Below, piece by piece: positions 1-9,133 of a stretch of 64,000 nucleotides of DNA. Below the pieces are notes generated by a model that searched no databases, had not been told where the DNA came from, and saw nothing but the letters and a program-made list of their open reading frames with translations. Every line of letters starts with the position of its first letter. The first letter of the stretch is position 1. The position numbers and the translations under genes are program-made. Origin of the DNA: Rikenellaceae bacterium (GTDB lineage: Bacteria; Bacteroidota; Bacteroidia; Bacteroidales; Rikenellaceae); assembly GCA_015059685.1 (NCBI GenBank), contig SUZW01000007.1:32196-96195 (forward strand), written 5' to 3'.

Positions 1-1100
1 TACTCTACGCCATACGCCTGCGAGTATTCGGCATCGTTTGATGGTGCCCCCTTCTTGTTAGGATCGATACCGAAGGAGCATTGTGCTATGAGCGCACCAT
101 TGTTAGCTGCATACTGAAAGGCCTTGGCCGTCACACTTGCAGATCCCGAGCCCTCATGTTTGCCCGAAAATATCTGCGCCGACATAAGTCGCACGCCATT
201 GCCCGAGCCATCGCCACCGGCAATGCCACATACGCCCGTGCCGTTATTGTTCGTGGCCGAGACCGTACCGCCAACATGGGTGCCGTGACCCGAGTCACCG
301 GTAAGGTTCCAGGTTATAGGACCATCATCCACGAAGTTGAAGCCGTGAACATCGTCAATCAAACCATTGTTGTCGTCATCTATGCCGTTGCCTGCAATCT
401 CGCCACGATTAACCCACATATTATCCTTCAAATCCTCGTGCGTGTAATCCACGCCCTCGTCGATTATGGCAACGATAATATCTTTGTGGCCCGTGCAGTA
501 ACGCCACGCATCGGCAACATTTATATCCATGCCCGCTACAGCTCCCGAGGTCTGATTTCCTGTGTTTTCGTAGTGCCACTGTCGGTCATAGTAAGGGTCG
601 TCGAAAGTTGCCGCTGATGAGCGTGTTGCCGCTGACGATGCCTTCGTAGCCTTCACGGTCGGATTGGAGTATAAGGTGTTGTACTGTATATGCTCTACTT
701 CGCCAATCTTGCAGAGGCGTTTTGCTGCTGCCTCCACATCTACCTCGTTGTCGAACTCCACGATATACCAGCGGTGCAGACCCATAGCTCGAGCCTCCTC
801 CTCGTGACGAGGTACCTCGGCAAAAACTCGCTCAATCTTCGTTGCACGAATATCGCAGAGGATGTTGTTGAGCGGCTCGATGTTGGAACGAGTGACACTC
901 GTGCCACGACTCCTCTCAAAAGAGGCCACAGCCTCATCACTCAAATAGAGTATAAGTGAGCCCGTAGAGGCCGAATTGCTGCTGTTGATAATCTTTGTTG
1001 CGGAGACCTCATCCATCTCTCCAACAGAGATATCTTCCATGTGCGAAACGCAACCCGATAACGCAAGTAGCGCAAAAAGTAGTATATATAGCTGTTTCAT
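1..1100 (-). CDS. Subtilisin-family (S8) serine protease lipoprotein, 3' end missing
   Basis: The reading frame starts at the ATG complementary to 1098-1100 and runs off the left edge, giving 366 residues. The N-terminus is a lipoprotein signal (ALLALSGC, acylated Cys17), so the enzyme should be anchored in the outer or cytoplasmic membrane. Residues about 50-145 resemble an I9-type inhibitory prodomain. The S8 catalytic Asp is seen in AIIDEGVDY (D214) and the catalytic His in GHGTHVGGTV (H272). An acidic Asp/Asn-rich stretch (NGIDDDNNGLIDD) typical of Bacteroidetes subtilases lies between them. The catalytic Ser should lie beyond the window. It is the last visible gene of the susC-susD-lipoprotein operon on the same strand, so extracellular proteolysis feeding the SusCD transporter is a reasonable inference. 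Confidence 0.9.
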   Translation of the reverse strand, partial: MKQLYILLFALLALSGCVSHMEDISVGEMDEVSATKIINSSNSASTGSLILYLSDEAVASFERSRGTSVTRSNIEPLNNILCDIRATKIERVFAEVPRHEEEARAMGLHRWYIVEFDNEVDVEAAAKRLCKIGEVEHIQYNTLYSNPTVKATKASSAATRSSAATFDDPYYDRQWHYENTGNQTSGAVAGMDINVADAWRYCTGHKDIIVAIIDEGVDYTHEDLKDNMWVNRGEIAGNGIDDDNNGLIDDVHGFNFVDDGPITWNLTGDSGHGTHVGGTVSATNNNGTGVCGIAGGDGSGNGVRLMSAQIFSGKHEGSGSASVTAKAFQYAANNGALIAQCSFGIDPNKKGAPSNDAEYSQAYGVE

Positions 1101-1155
1101 AGTAGTATATATCAGAGGGCAGTCGTACCCTCACAATTTTGTGGTTTAGACCATT

Positions 1156-1240
1156 CAAGCCGATTGTTGTTATGCAATCGGCTTGAGCGGTGTGTGTGGC
1201 GTAGCCGAATAAATGTTGTTCACACCTCTTCGGCTACGCC
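1156..1240. repeat. Two strong inverted repeats between lipoprotein and protease genes
   Basis: In the 150-base gap between the large lipoprotein gene and the protease gene there are two perfect inverted repeats. One has 11-bp arms CAAGCCGATTG (1156-1166) and CAATCGGCTTG (1175-1185). The other has 12-bp arms GGCGTAGCCGAA (1198-1209) and TTCGGCTACGCC (1229-1240). Neither is followed by a long T tract on the minus strand, so they look like processing, stabilising or attenuating hairpins in the operon mRNA rather than classical terminators. A smaller GAGGG/CCCTC hairpin follows at about 1116-1132. Confidence 0.7.
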
Positions 1241-1250
1241 GATAGTGTTC

Positions 1251-3563
1251 TTATCGAGCAACGACCTCCGCCTTAACACTGCGGAAAGGCATTGCACCCG
1301 AGATGTTCTTTACGAAGTGGTTGCGGGTCGAGTTCTGAACGCTCATTGAGCTGAACGGAACAACCGAAGCCTTGCTTACTGTCGCCTCATCATCGTCATT
1401 TTCAACAACAGGTGCAATGACTACACTCTGTGTGAAGTTGAAGTAGTTGAGCAGACGCCTTACGGTCGAGATACCACCAGTCTGGAGGTCAAGCAAGTGC
1501 ATACGGAGGAACTTGCTGTCTGCGCCAGTCAACGCCTTAGTCTCAGCATCTACGGTGAAGACAAATGGGTCGGTACCCTGTACCTGATCCTCAGCATCCT
1601 CGTTGTTGTCGATAGAGTAGAATGCGTAGCCATATGTCAAGCCCTCAACCTCTACCAAACCGAGCTGCTTGGTGAATGAACTTGCACCCTCTGCGCCACG
1701 ACGCACACCCGACAAGGTGAGAGTACCAGCCGTAGCATCGTAGGTTGCATACCACTGGTTACCATCCTCGTAGCAGAAGTCCTCAACGAAGAACTCTGTG
1801 GTGCTACCTGCTCGGTGCTTCAAGGTGAAGGTGTTGTACGAGTTCTGCTTCTCGCAAGTGAGGCTGTACTTGCCGAGCTTCAACTCACCTGTGTAAGGCT
1901 CGATGTCGGCAGTCTTGTGTACCAACTTCACGAGCTTGCCCTGATCGTAGTCGTTCACTGCGTAGATAGCCACTGTGTACTCGATATTCTCCCAAGCCGA
2001 CATAATCTCGGTCCAACCCTCTGCAGAGTTGAGAGTTACAATATCATCCACAAGGCTTGTACCATTAGCCTTCACATAGTCGATAAGTGCAGCATCCTCC
2101 TTTGGCAAGAAACGGTTCTGCGAGATAACCATCCATACATCCTTGAGCTCCTCGCCCTGGATGTGGCATACATAGTTAGCATGGTCTGGGTACTCAGCCG
2201 AGAGCTCTGCATTGTGCTCGCTTACGCTCTTAACCCAAGCATTGAGATTGCAAGAGTGGTCAGGAAGCACGCCAAGGCCCGAGAAGTAGAACGACTTAAC
2301 AATAAGGCTCTTCTCGTTCAAGTTACCTGCAACATTCTTTGGTGCTGCAATCATAGTGTAGAGACCTTCTGGCAAGGTTGTCTTTACAACCATCTCCTTG
2401 CCACCCTTGCTGAAGCCCTGAACATCAACAATGTTAGGGTCTGTGCCTGCGAAGAGTGCCTCTACAGCAGCCTCTGAATTGCGCTCAACATTACCCGCTG
2501 CGATGAGGTACTTGATACCCGTAACATCATCACCATAGGTAAACTTGAACTTTGCAGTGGCCTCGGTGCTACCAACACCTATCTCCATACCCTCGTATGC
2601 AAATGCAAGAGAGTAGTCGGTAACCTGCGAGCCAGGCATCACAACACGGAACAAACTGTTTGCATTACCGTTCCATGCAACACCATTCTTGGTTTTAACA
2701 TTGAATACCAAAGCATTCTTTGGGAATGTGATAACGCCCTCGAACATCTCACCTGCTGCGGTTGCATCATCGGTAGGGTACTTCGATACAAGCTTCATCT
2801 CGCCATTCTCCTTGTGATTTGCTACAAGCTGTTCCTCGATAAATACCTTCTTAGGGTCTGCGCAGTTGATAACGAGGTTCGAGCCCGTGAACTCTACATT
2901 CGCAAACTCTGCAGCTGCGGCCGCAACGCTGCTCAAGCTCTCGAAACAACTTGTGATAATCTCCTCCCAAGGGTTCTCGAACATATAGACGCCCTCCTGC
3001 AACTTGTGCTCGTAGGCCTTAACCTCGATCTCCATATTTGGATCGATATAGTCCTTCCAGAAACCTGTCAGAGCGTCACCTACACGAACCTTTGCCTTCT
3101 TGGTGTCATTGAGCAAAACCCAAGGGTTCAACTTGAACTTCACGGTCAACTTATCAAGACCATAAGGTGTTGTAACCTTCGAGTCAGGAATGAGGAACTC
3201 CACAGGATACTCCTTCGTGTCGTCCATAAGGTCGATATTAACCACTACGGTAAGTTTTGCACTATTCTCACCGTCGGCAAACACAACCGACTCCGGAATT
3301 ACGAAGCAGGCAGCGTTATCACCGCAGTCCGACAAAACAGCCACCTCGAGCTCACCCTCGGTTACCACACGATTGAGTTCGATATCGAATGTCTTATCAC
3401 CCTCACCGTCGATGGCAATTAAAGCAACATCTTCGGTCTCCGAGTTGAAGCATACCTGCGGACCGGAAGGAACCTCTCCCGGCTGAAACTCCTGTGTACA
3501 GGATACGAAAGCTCCTGCAACGAGAGTAAGCAATGCAGTAAATAAAGTTTTCAAATTTTTCAT
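1251..3563 (-). CDS. Large surface lipoprotein of a SusCD operon, unknown function
   Basis: This 770-residue protein has a lipoprotein signal (LVAGAFVSCTQ, Cys22). Residues about 35-150 form a beta-rich segment reminiscent of a Calx-beta or BACON-like domain (VCFNSETEDV, FDIELNRVV, YPVEFLIPD). The remainder is beta-rich without a motif I recognise. It lies 31 bases after susD on the same strand, the position usually held by the SusE/SusF-type or ligand-specific surface lipoprotein of such operons, and precedes a secreted subtilase. I infer an outer-leaflet accessory protein that binds the operon's substrate. No catalytic motif is visible. Confidence 0.75.
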   Translation of the reverse strand: MKNLKTLFTALLTLVAGAFVSCTQEFQPGEVPSGPQVCFNSETEDVALIAIDGEGDKTFDIELNRVVTEGELEVAVLSDCGDNAACFVIPESVVFADGENSAKLTVVVNIDLMDDTKEYPVEFLIPDSKVTTPYGLDKLTVKFKLNPWVLLNDTKKAKVRVGDALTGFWKDYIDPNMEIEVKAYEHKLQEGVYMFENPWEEIITSCFESLSSVAAAAAEFANVEFTGSNLVINCADPKKVFIEEQLVANHKENGEMKLVSKYPTDDATAAGEMFEGVITFPKNALVFNVKTKNGVAWNGNANSLFRVVMPGSQVTDYSLAFAYEGMEIGVGSTEATAKFKFTYGDDVTGIKYLIAAGNVERNSEAAVEALFAGTDPNIVDVQGFSKGGKEMVVKTTLPEGLYTMIAAPKNVAGNLNEKSLIVKSFYFSGLGVLPDHSCNLNAWVKSVSEHNAELSAEYPDHANYVCHIQGEELKDVWMVISQNRFLPKEDAALIDYVKANGTSLVDDIVTLNSAEGWTEIMSAWENIEYTVAIYAVNDYDQGKLVKLVHKTADIEPYTGELKLGKYSLTCEKQNSYNTFTLKHRAGSTTEFFVEDFCYEDGNQWYATYDATAGTLTLSGVRRGAEGASSFTKQLGLVEVEGLTYGYAFYSIDNNEDAEDQVQGTDPFVFTVDAETKALTGADSKFLRMHLLDLQTGGISTVRRLLNYFNFTQSVVIAPVVENDDDEATVSKASVVPFSSMSVQNSTRNHFVKNISGAMPFRSVKAEVVAR

Positions 3564-3594
3564 ATACTCGTTTTTTACTAATTAACACCTATCA

Positions 3595-5331
3595 TTATTT
3601 GCGTACTACCGAGCAACGCAAAGCTCCCGGAACAGCGTTTGTTACCGACTCAGGCATTGAGCTGTGAGCCTTCAATGTGCTCGAAGGGTCAGGGTTGTTC
3701 AAGCCCTTGAGAGCGACATTCTGCTGAACCTCGGCAAGTGGAATACAGTAGTTCCAACCTGGGCAACGACCCTTGGTCTCGAAGTCTGCACCTGCAGGAG
3801 CGTTTGTGCCATCGTATGCGTTGTGAATACCCATATCCAAACGCTTGAAGTCGAAGAACATGATACCCTCGCCCCAGAACTCGCAACGCTTCTGGAAGAT
3901 AATCTCCTCCACGAGGTCGCCACTTGCGGGGATTGAGTAGCGTGGGTCACGATACGAAGTCATAAACGAAGTGATCTTCTCACGAGCCTCAGCCTCGCTG
4001 TAGTGAGCCATAGCCTCTGCCTCGATGAAGTACATCTCCTCGACACGCATCAACGGAATATCAACCACATTTGCAATAGAGTAGTTTGTCAACTCACCCG
4101 AGTTTGTGCGGAACTTGAAGTGTGCATATACACGAGCACCCTTCTTCTCCTCGCTGAATATAGTCCAGCGGCTCTCAGGGATGTTGGTGATATCCTTCAT
4201 ATCGGCATAGGTCTTCTCCGGACCATAAACCAAACGCTTACGGAAGTCGGTGTCCGACATACGCTCGTACGACGCACGACGCATAGCAGGCTGTGTCATT
4301 GCACCATAACCATACTCTGCCTCGCAGCACTGGTGTGCAGCCCAAGAGAGCAAGTTGTTCAATACGGTGTCGCTCGACTGCATCATAGCCCACATCCAAG
4401 CGTTGTTTACCTTGTTAAAGCCATTCTTTGGATCTACCCACTGTGCCTCGGTCAATGGAGTGCAACCCGAAGCCTCGATAGCCATACGGGCATACTTTGC
4501 AGCCTCCTTGTAGGCAGCGGTGCCTGTGAGAAGACCCTCATAGGTCTCGGTGAAGCCACCCAACCAGAGGTATGTACGAGCCATCAAGCCATATACTACA
4601 GCCAACGAAGGGACATTCTTTGCGGTTGGAGCATAATCTGCCAAACAAGTCTTGGCATCGTTGAGGTCACTCAAGATGAAGCGGAACATCTCGTCACGAG
4701 GTACTCGTGGGTTGTTCTGTGCAATCTCCTCGGTGATGTGCTCATCAACGATAGGCACTGTCAAGCCCTCGACATCCTCCAAAGCCACCGTATAACGAGG
4801 CTTCTCCTCAGACTCTGCGTAGAGTGGGTCGTAAAGACGAGCCAAATCGAGATAGAAGAGTGCACGGAACGCCTTTGCAACACCACGCTGCTCGGCAAGA
4901 GCCTCGTTTTCGCCACAAACCAAGATGAGGTCGTTAGCACTCTTGATGAACTGGTAGTAGTTGTACCACAAGAACGACGAAGCCAAAGTGTTGCTTGGGC
5001 CCAAGCCGATATGGTACATAAATACCTGGAAACGGTCGTAGTATTGGTTACCACCGCTGTATGCGTTCGACGGGAAGACCTCACCGATAGCACGGTCCAA
5101 CGATGCAAGGATACCCGGGTATCCGAAGTCGTAGTGCTCGCCAATACCGATGTAGTTGGTAATCATCGAAGCGGGTGCCGCAGCAATCATACCATCGGCT
5201 GCAAACGAAGAGTCCTCGATCTGGTCCTTCGTTGCGGAGCTACCATAAGGGAACTCCTCCTGAATACAGCTTGTTGCAAAGAACGATGCTCCAAGCAGTA
5301 CAAGTGCGAATATATATAATCTGTTTTTCAT
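3595..5331 (-). CDS. RagB/SusD family outer-membrane nutrient-binding lipoprotein
   Basis: This 578-residue SusD-like lipoprotein should form the lid of the SusC barrel and capture substrate outside the cell. The signal ends in the lipobox FFATSC (Cys22). Family features are the N-terminal helical TPR-like region (FRALFYLDLARLYD, near residue 160), the segment GLMARTYLWLGG (near 245), and a C-terminal part with EEIIFQKRCEFWGEG followed by FDFKRLDMG, which is the usual SusD signature. It starts 25 bases after susC. No glycan-degrading enzyme is nearby but a secreted protease is, so the substrate may be peptides as for RagB; that is inference. Confidence 0.93.
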   Translation of the reverse strand: MKNRLYIFALVLLGASFFATSCIQEEFPYGSSATKDQIEDSSFAADGMIAAAPASMITNYIGIGEHYDFGYPGILASLDRAIGEVFPSNAYSGGNQYYDRFQVFMYHIGLGPSNTLASSFLWYNYYQFIKSANDLILVCGENEALAEQRGVAKAFRALFYLDLARLYDPLYAESEEKPRYTVALEDVEGLTVPIVDEHITEEIAQNNPRVPRDEMFRFILSDLNDAKTCLADYAPTAKNVPSLAVVYGLMARTYLWLGGFTETYEGLLTGTAAYKEAAKYARMAIEASGCTPLTEAQWVDPKNGFNKVNNAWMWAMMQSSDTVLNNLLSWAAHQCCEAEYGYGAMTQPAMRRASYERMSDTDFRKRLVYGPEKTYADMKDITNIPESRWTIFSEEKKGARVYAHFKFRTNSGELTNYSIANVVDIPLMRVEEMYFIEAEAMAHYSEAEAREKITSFMTSYRDPRYSIPASGDLVEEIIFQKRCEFWGEGIMFFDFKRLDMGIHNAYDGTNAPAGADFETKGRCPGWNYCIPLAEVQQNVALKGLNNPDPSSTLKAHSSMPESVTNAVPGALRCSVVRK

Positions 5332-5356
5332 AATCTATATCTCCTTTCCTTATAAA

Positions 5357-8300
5357 TTAGAATGTAATCGACACACCACCCGATATTGTACGAACCGGAG
5401 CGTAGTAGTATGGGTTAGTGGCACCACTGAACGACTGGCGAGGGTCGAGACCCTTACGCTGCGACCAGTACCATACATTGTCACATACAACATATACTCG
5501 GAGCGACTGAACCAAGAACTTGCGTGTAATACGCTGTGGAAGAGTGTAGCCCACGGTAATGTTCTGAATGTTGAGATACGAAGCATCGGTCAAGAAGCGG
5601 CTCGAAGTAGCATTCGTATATTCGTCAGAGTAGTAGAAACGAGGAATATTCGAAGATGTGTTCTCCGGAGTCCAAGCATCCCACAAATCACGGTGAAGGG
5701 CGAAACCTACACTTGTAGTCATTGGCGAGCCCATCATCGAAGCGTAACCGCTATCGTATGCCTGACCACCAATCTGGTAGGTGAAGTTAGCCGAGATATC
5801 TACACCGTAGAACATAAATGCAGTGTTGAAACCACCATATACATCTGGCGTTGCACGGCCCTGAAGCTCACGACCATACTGGTTTGCATCGTTCCAGTCG
5901 GTTGTGGTTGTACGGGTTACCTTGCCGTTGCTCTCCTCGTAGGTGTACCACATAGACTCACCCTTCTCGTTCACGCCTGCGTATGTAGGTATGTACCATG
6001 TATATATAGAGTTGCCCTCGGCGAGGAAGTTCGAACCCGACTGACGACCTATCAAAGTACCGTCGGCAGTGGTGTTGTTCTTATACTCGTCTGGAAGGCG
6101 GGTAATCTTGTTCTGGAAGTGGGTCATATTGAGGCCGAAGCTCCATACAAAATTCTTTGAACGGATAAGGTCTGCGTTCAACACGAGCTCAACACCCTGG
6201 TTGACCATATCACCAATGTTGGTGTAGTAACCGCTATAACCGAGTGATGGTGCTACAGGGAGGTAGAACAACATATCCGAAGTCTTACGGTGGAAGTACT
6301 CTACGCTACCCGAAAGACGGCTCTGCCAGAAACCGAACTCGACACCGACATTGAGGTTGGTGTTGGTCTCCCAGGTGATATCAGGGTTACCCTTCTGTGC
6401 GAAGATGGTTGCGATACCGCCCTGACCATCATTCGAAATCTGGTAGAGGTCGGTGTAGAGGAACGAGCCGATGCTATCGTTACCCTGCGAACCATACGAA
6501 GCCTTAACCTTCAACATATCAATCCAGCTCACATCAAACCACTTCTCCTTGTTGAGCAACCAAGCGGCACTCACCGACCAGAAGTTACCCCAACGATGGT
6601 CTGGGTGGAACTTCGACGAAGCGTCGAGACGGTACGATGCCGATGCAAATACACGGCTGTCAAAGTCGTACTGCGCACGGAGGAAGAAACCCTCGTTGTT
6701 GTACGAGCCATACGACGAAGAGGCCTGCTGGTTATCTACAACCAAACCATTGAGCTCATCGTTGTCGTAAGAGAACATCTTTGACTTACCACCACTCAAG
6801 CTGTAGCTCTTGATGGCATACATCTCGTGACCGAGCAAGATGTCAATGTTGTGCTGTGTGCCAAAGGTGTGAGTGTAGTTGAGCAACTGCTGCAAGTTGT
6901 AGTCGAGCGAGCGACTGTGCGACTTCGATACGACACCACCCGATGTTGCAAACTGACCATAGTAAGGGTTGAGCAAAGTTGTCGAACGAGTCTCGTCGAT
7001 AACGACACCACCGTTGATGGTGAGCTTCAAATCACGATAGAAGCGGATGTCAACGAAACCATTTGCCGAGAATGCGTTACCCTCGCTGTTGTACTTGTTG
7101 AGCTGGATATCCTGCAACTCATTCGACGAACCACCTGTAGTTCTGCGGGCGCCACCATTACGGCCGTCACCGGTATCGAAGAGAGGGAAGCCCCACTTGT
7201 CGTAGATGTGGTTGCCGTGTGCGTCACGGATATAGATAGGGTAGATAGGGGCAGTCTGTACTGCTGTAGCAAATACATTACCACCATCGCTCTCACCCTC
7301 GCTATTCTCACCGCTCTGCCAATCGAAGTGAGTGTAAGAGAAGTTACCACCAATCTTCAACCACTTCTTTGCCTGGTAGTCGGCACGCAAACGAGCTGTG
7401 TAACGCTCCATGCGCGAGCCATCGACGATACCGTTGTTGTCCAAGTAACCAAACGAAGCGAAGAAGTTGGTCTTGTCACCGGCTGCCGATGCGTTGATGT
7501 TGTACTCCTGACGGAACGAGTTCTTGTAGAGAGCATCCAACCAATCGTCAGGCTGCAACCAATACTGCTTGCCATCCTCGTCTGTAATCAAACGACCAGG
7601 GGTAGCGTGTGGGTTCAAACGACCATTCGAGCCGATGAGGTTCTGACCTGCAGGTACGGTCATCACATTGTAACCCAGACCTCCCGGGTCGTTCGATGTG
7701 AGCAACGCACTTGCTGCCTGATAGGCTGCATCCTTGTCGTAGTTGTTGCCACGGTAGTAGTCGTAGAGTGAGCGATAGTGCAACTCGTAGTACTCACCGG
7801 GATCATTAACATAGTCGTAAGTCTGCAAAGCACGCTGGTTTACACCCCACTTTGCATCGAAGTTGATGCTTGCATCGCCGGCCTTTGCACGCTTTGTGGT
7901 GACCATAATCACACCGTTAGCACCACGAGCACCATAGAGGGCGTTCGAAGCGGCATCCTTCAATACCGAGATAGACTCGATATCGGCGGTGTTGATGTTG
8001 TTGATATCGCCCGAATAAGGGATACCATCGACAACCCACAAAGGCTCGGTACCTGCGTTCATCGAACCGATACCACGCACCATAATGCTTGGGCTGCTGC
8101 CTGGGCGACCCGAAGCCGAAGCGGTCTGCATACCGGCAACTTTACCTACGAGGGCGTTTGCGACATTCGAAGACTGCGTCTTGGCCAGGTCGTCGGAGTT
8201 GATAACCGAAGCCGAACCTGTGAAGGCCTCCTTCTTGGCCTCACCGAAGGCTACGACGATGATGTCGTCGATGGCCTTTGATGCCTCCTTCAACGAGACA

Positions 8301-8578
8301 TTGAGGAGGGTCTTGCCGGCAATCTCCAATTTGGCATCTTCGTAACCGATAAACGACACCACCAACGAGCCGTTGGCCGGAGCCTCCAAGGTGTATTTAC
8401 CTTGCAAATCGGTCGAAGTACCGATTGTGGTACCCTCTACCACTACGGTTGCACCGACTACCGGTGATCCGTCCGGACCGGTAACGGTACCCGTAATCTG
8501 CTTATTCTGTGCAAACAACGCAGTGCAAGCGAACAGAACAGCAGCAACTGATAGTACAATTTTTTTAACCATAAGCAT
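5357..8578 (-). CDS. SusC/RagA family TonB-dependent outer-membrane transporter
   Basis: The 1073-residue product has a signal peptide (VLFACTALFAQ), then a carboxypeptidase-regulatory-like domain (ITGTVTGPDGSPVVGATV, residues about 28-105) and a TonB plug domain (SSNVANALVGKVAGMQ, MVRGIGSM, LKDAASNALYGARGANG). A C-terminal beta barrel follows, ending in SITF with the terminal Phe usual for outer-membrane proteins. Two start codons lie close together (8578, MLMVKK; 8572, MVKK), and longer upstream extension is unlikely because it would cross the promoter. It is the first gene of the susC-susD-lipoprotein-protease operon and powers import into the periplasm with TonB energy. Confidence 0.95.
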   Translation of the reverse strand: MLMVKKIVLSVAAVLFACTALFAQNKQITGTVTGPDGSPVVGATVVVEGTTIGTSTDLQGKYTLEAPANGSLVVSFIGYEDAKLEIAGKTLLNVSLKEASKAIDDIIVVAFGEAKKEAFTGSASVINSDDLAKTQSSNVANALVGKVAGMQTASASGRPGSSPSIMVRGIGSMNAGTEPLWVVDGIPYSGDINNINTADIESISVLKDAASNALYGARGANGVIMVTTKRAKAGDASINFDAKWGVNQRALQTYDYVNDPGEYYELHYRSLYDYYRGNNYDKDAAYQAASALLTSNDPGGLGYNVMTVPAGQNLIGSNGRLNPHATPGRLITDEDGKQYWLQPDDWLDALYKNSFRQEYNINASAAGDKTNFFASFGYLDNNGIVDGSRMERYTARLRADYQAKKWLKIGGNFSYTHFDWQSGENSEGESDGGNVFATAVQTAPIYPIYIRDAHGNHIYDKWGFPLFDTGDGRNGGARRTTGGSSNELQDIQLNKYNSEGNAFSANGFVDIRFYRDLKLTINGGVVIDETRSTTLLNPYYGQFATSGGVVSKSHSRSLDYNLQQLLNYTHTFGTQHNIDILLGHEMYAIKSYSLSGGKSKMFSYDNDELNGLVVDNQQASSSYGSYNNEGFFLRAQYDFDSRVFASASYRLDASSKFHPDHRWGNFWSVSAAWLLNKEKWFDVSWIDMLKVKASYGSQGNDSIGSFLYTDLYQISNDGQGGIATIFAQKGNPDITWETNTNLNVGVEFGFWQSRLSGSVEYFHRKTSDMLFYLPVAPSLGYSGYYTNIGDMVNQGVELVLNADLIRSKNFVWSFGLNMTHFQNKITRLPDEYKNNTTADGTLIGRQSGSNFLAEGNSIYTWYIPTYAGVNEKGESMWYTYEESNGKVTRTTTTDWNDANQYGRELQGRATPDVYGGFNTAFMFYGVDISANFTYQIGGQAYDSGYASMMGSPMTTSVGFALHRDLWDAWTPENTSSNIPRFYYSDEYTNATSSRFLTDASYLNIQNITVGYTLPQRITRKFLVQSLRVYVVCDNVWYWSQRKGLDPRQSFSGATNPYYYAPVRTISGGVSITF

Positions 8579-8625
8579 AAATTTTATTGTAAATAAATTT
8601 ATAAATAAATTCAAGCAATTTTGCG

Positions 8626-8657
8626 CAAAGATAATGATTGTAAGTGTGAGTGCCAAA
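8626..8657 (-). promoter_or_regulatory. Bacteroidetes-type promoter of the susC operon
   Basis: On the minus strand a -7 box TATCTTTG (complement of 8626-8633) lies 20 bases from a -33 box TTTG (complement of 8654-8657). This matches the established Bacteroides consensus TTTG-N19-21-TAnnTTTG. It is 47 bases before the chosen susC start and leaves an A/T-rich leader. Confidence 0.75.
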
Positions 8658-9073
8658 TATTTTATGGATAAAAATGCGCCATAATGACAATTGTTTAGTA
8701 AATTTTGTTAATTTGCTTACAATCTGTAACCAAAATAGATGTAAGTTATTACAATTAAAATGTAAATTTTTTAATAATTGGTCCGATTTTTGGAACTTTG
8801 AGGGGCTGAAAATGCCTTTCTATGGCCGTTAGAGTGGCGAAATTGCCAATTTTGAAACAGCTATATCTGATGTAATGACCGCTACTTGAAAATTTTATTG
8901 TCGCAGGGGGTCGATTTGGCAATGGCATGGTAAATGTTATCAAATTTGGTCGAAAATAGGGTGGATAACTTCGCAGCTTACCCCCGACTGTAAGGTGATG
9001 CTTTGTGAATTTTTACACCCTGTTTCCAAATCGATATGGAATAAATATGTAATTATGCGAATTAGTATGTAAA
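8658..9073. other. Divergent intergenic region, no gene seen
   Basis: About 416 bases between the susC promoter and the patatin promoter. It is AT-rich, and I see no convincing ORF, tRNA, strong terminator or repeat of the families found elsewhere in the window. It may hold regulator sites for the susC operon, but no palindrome stands out. Confidence 0.5.
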
Positions 9074-9105
9074 TTTGTGCATATCCGCAAAAAATATTAT
9101 CTTTG
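9074..9105 (+). promoter_or_regulatory. Bacteroidetes-type promoter of the patatin gene
   Basis: A perfect match to the consensus: TTTG at 9074-9077, a 20-base spacer and TATCTTTG at 9098-9105. An unusually good Shine-Dalgarno-like AAAGGAG at 9121-9127 precedes the ATG at 9134. Confidence 0.8.
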
Positions 9106-9133
9106 CTTTGTAGTTTGATGAAAGGAGCGAGTT

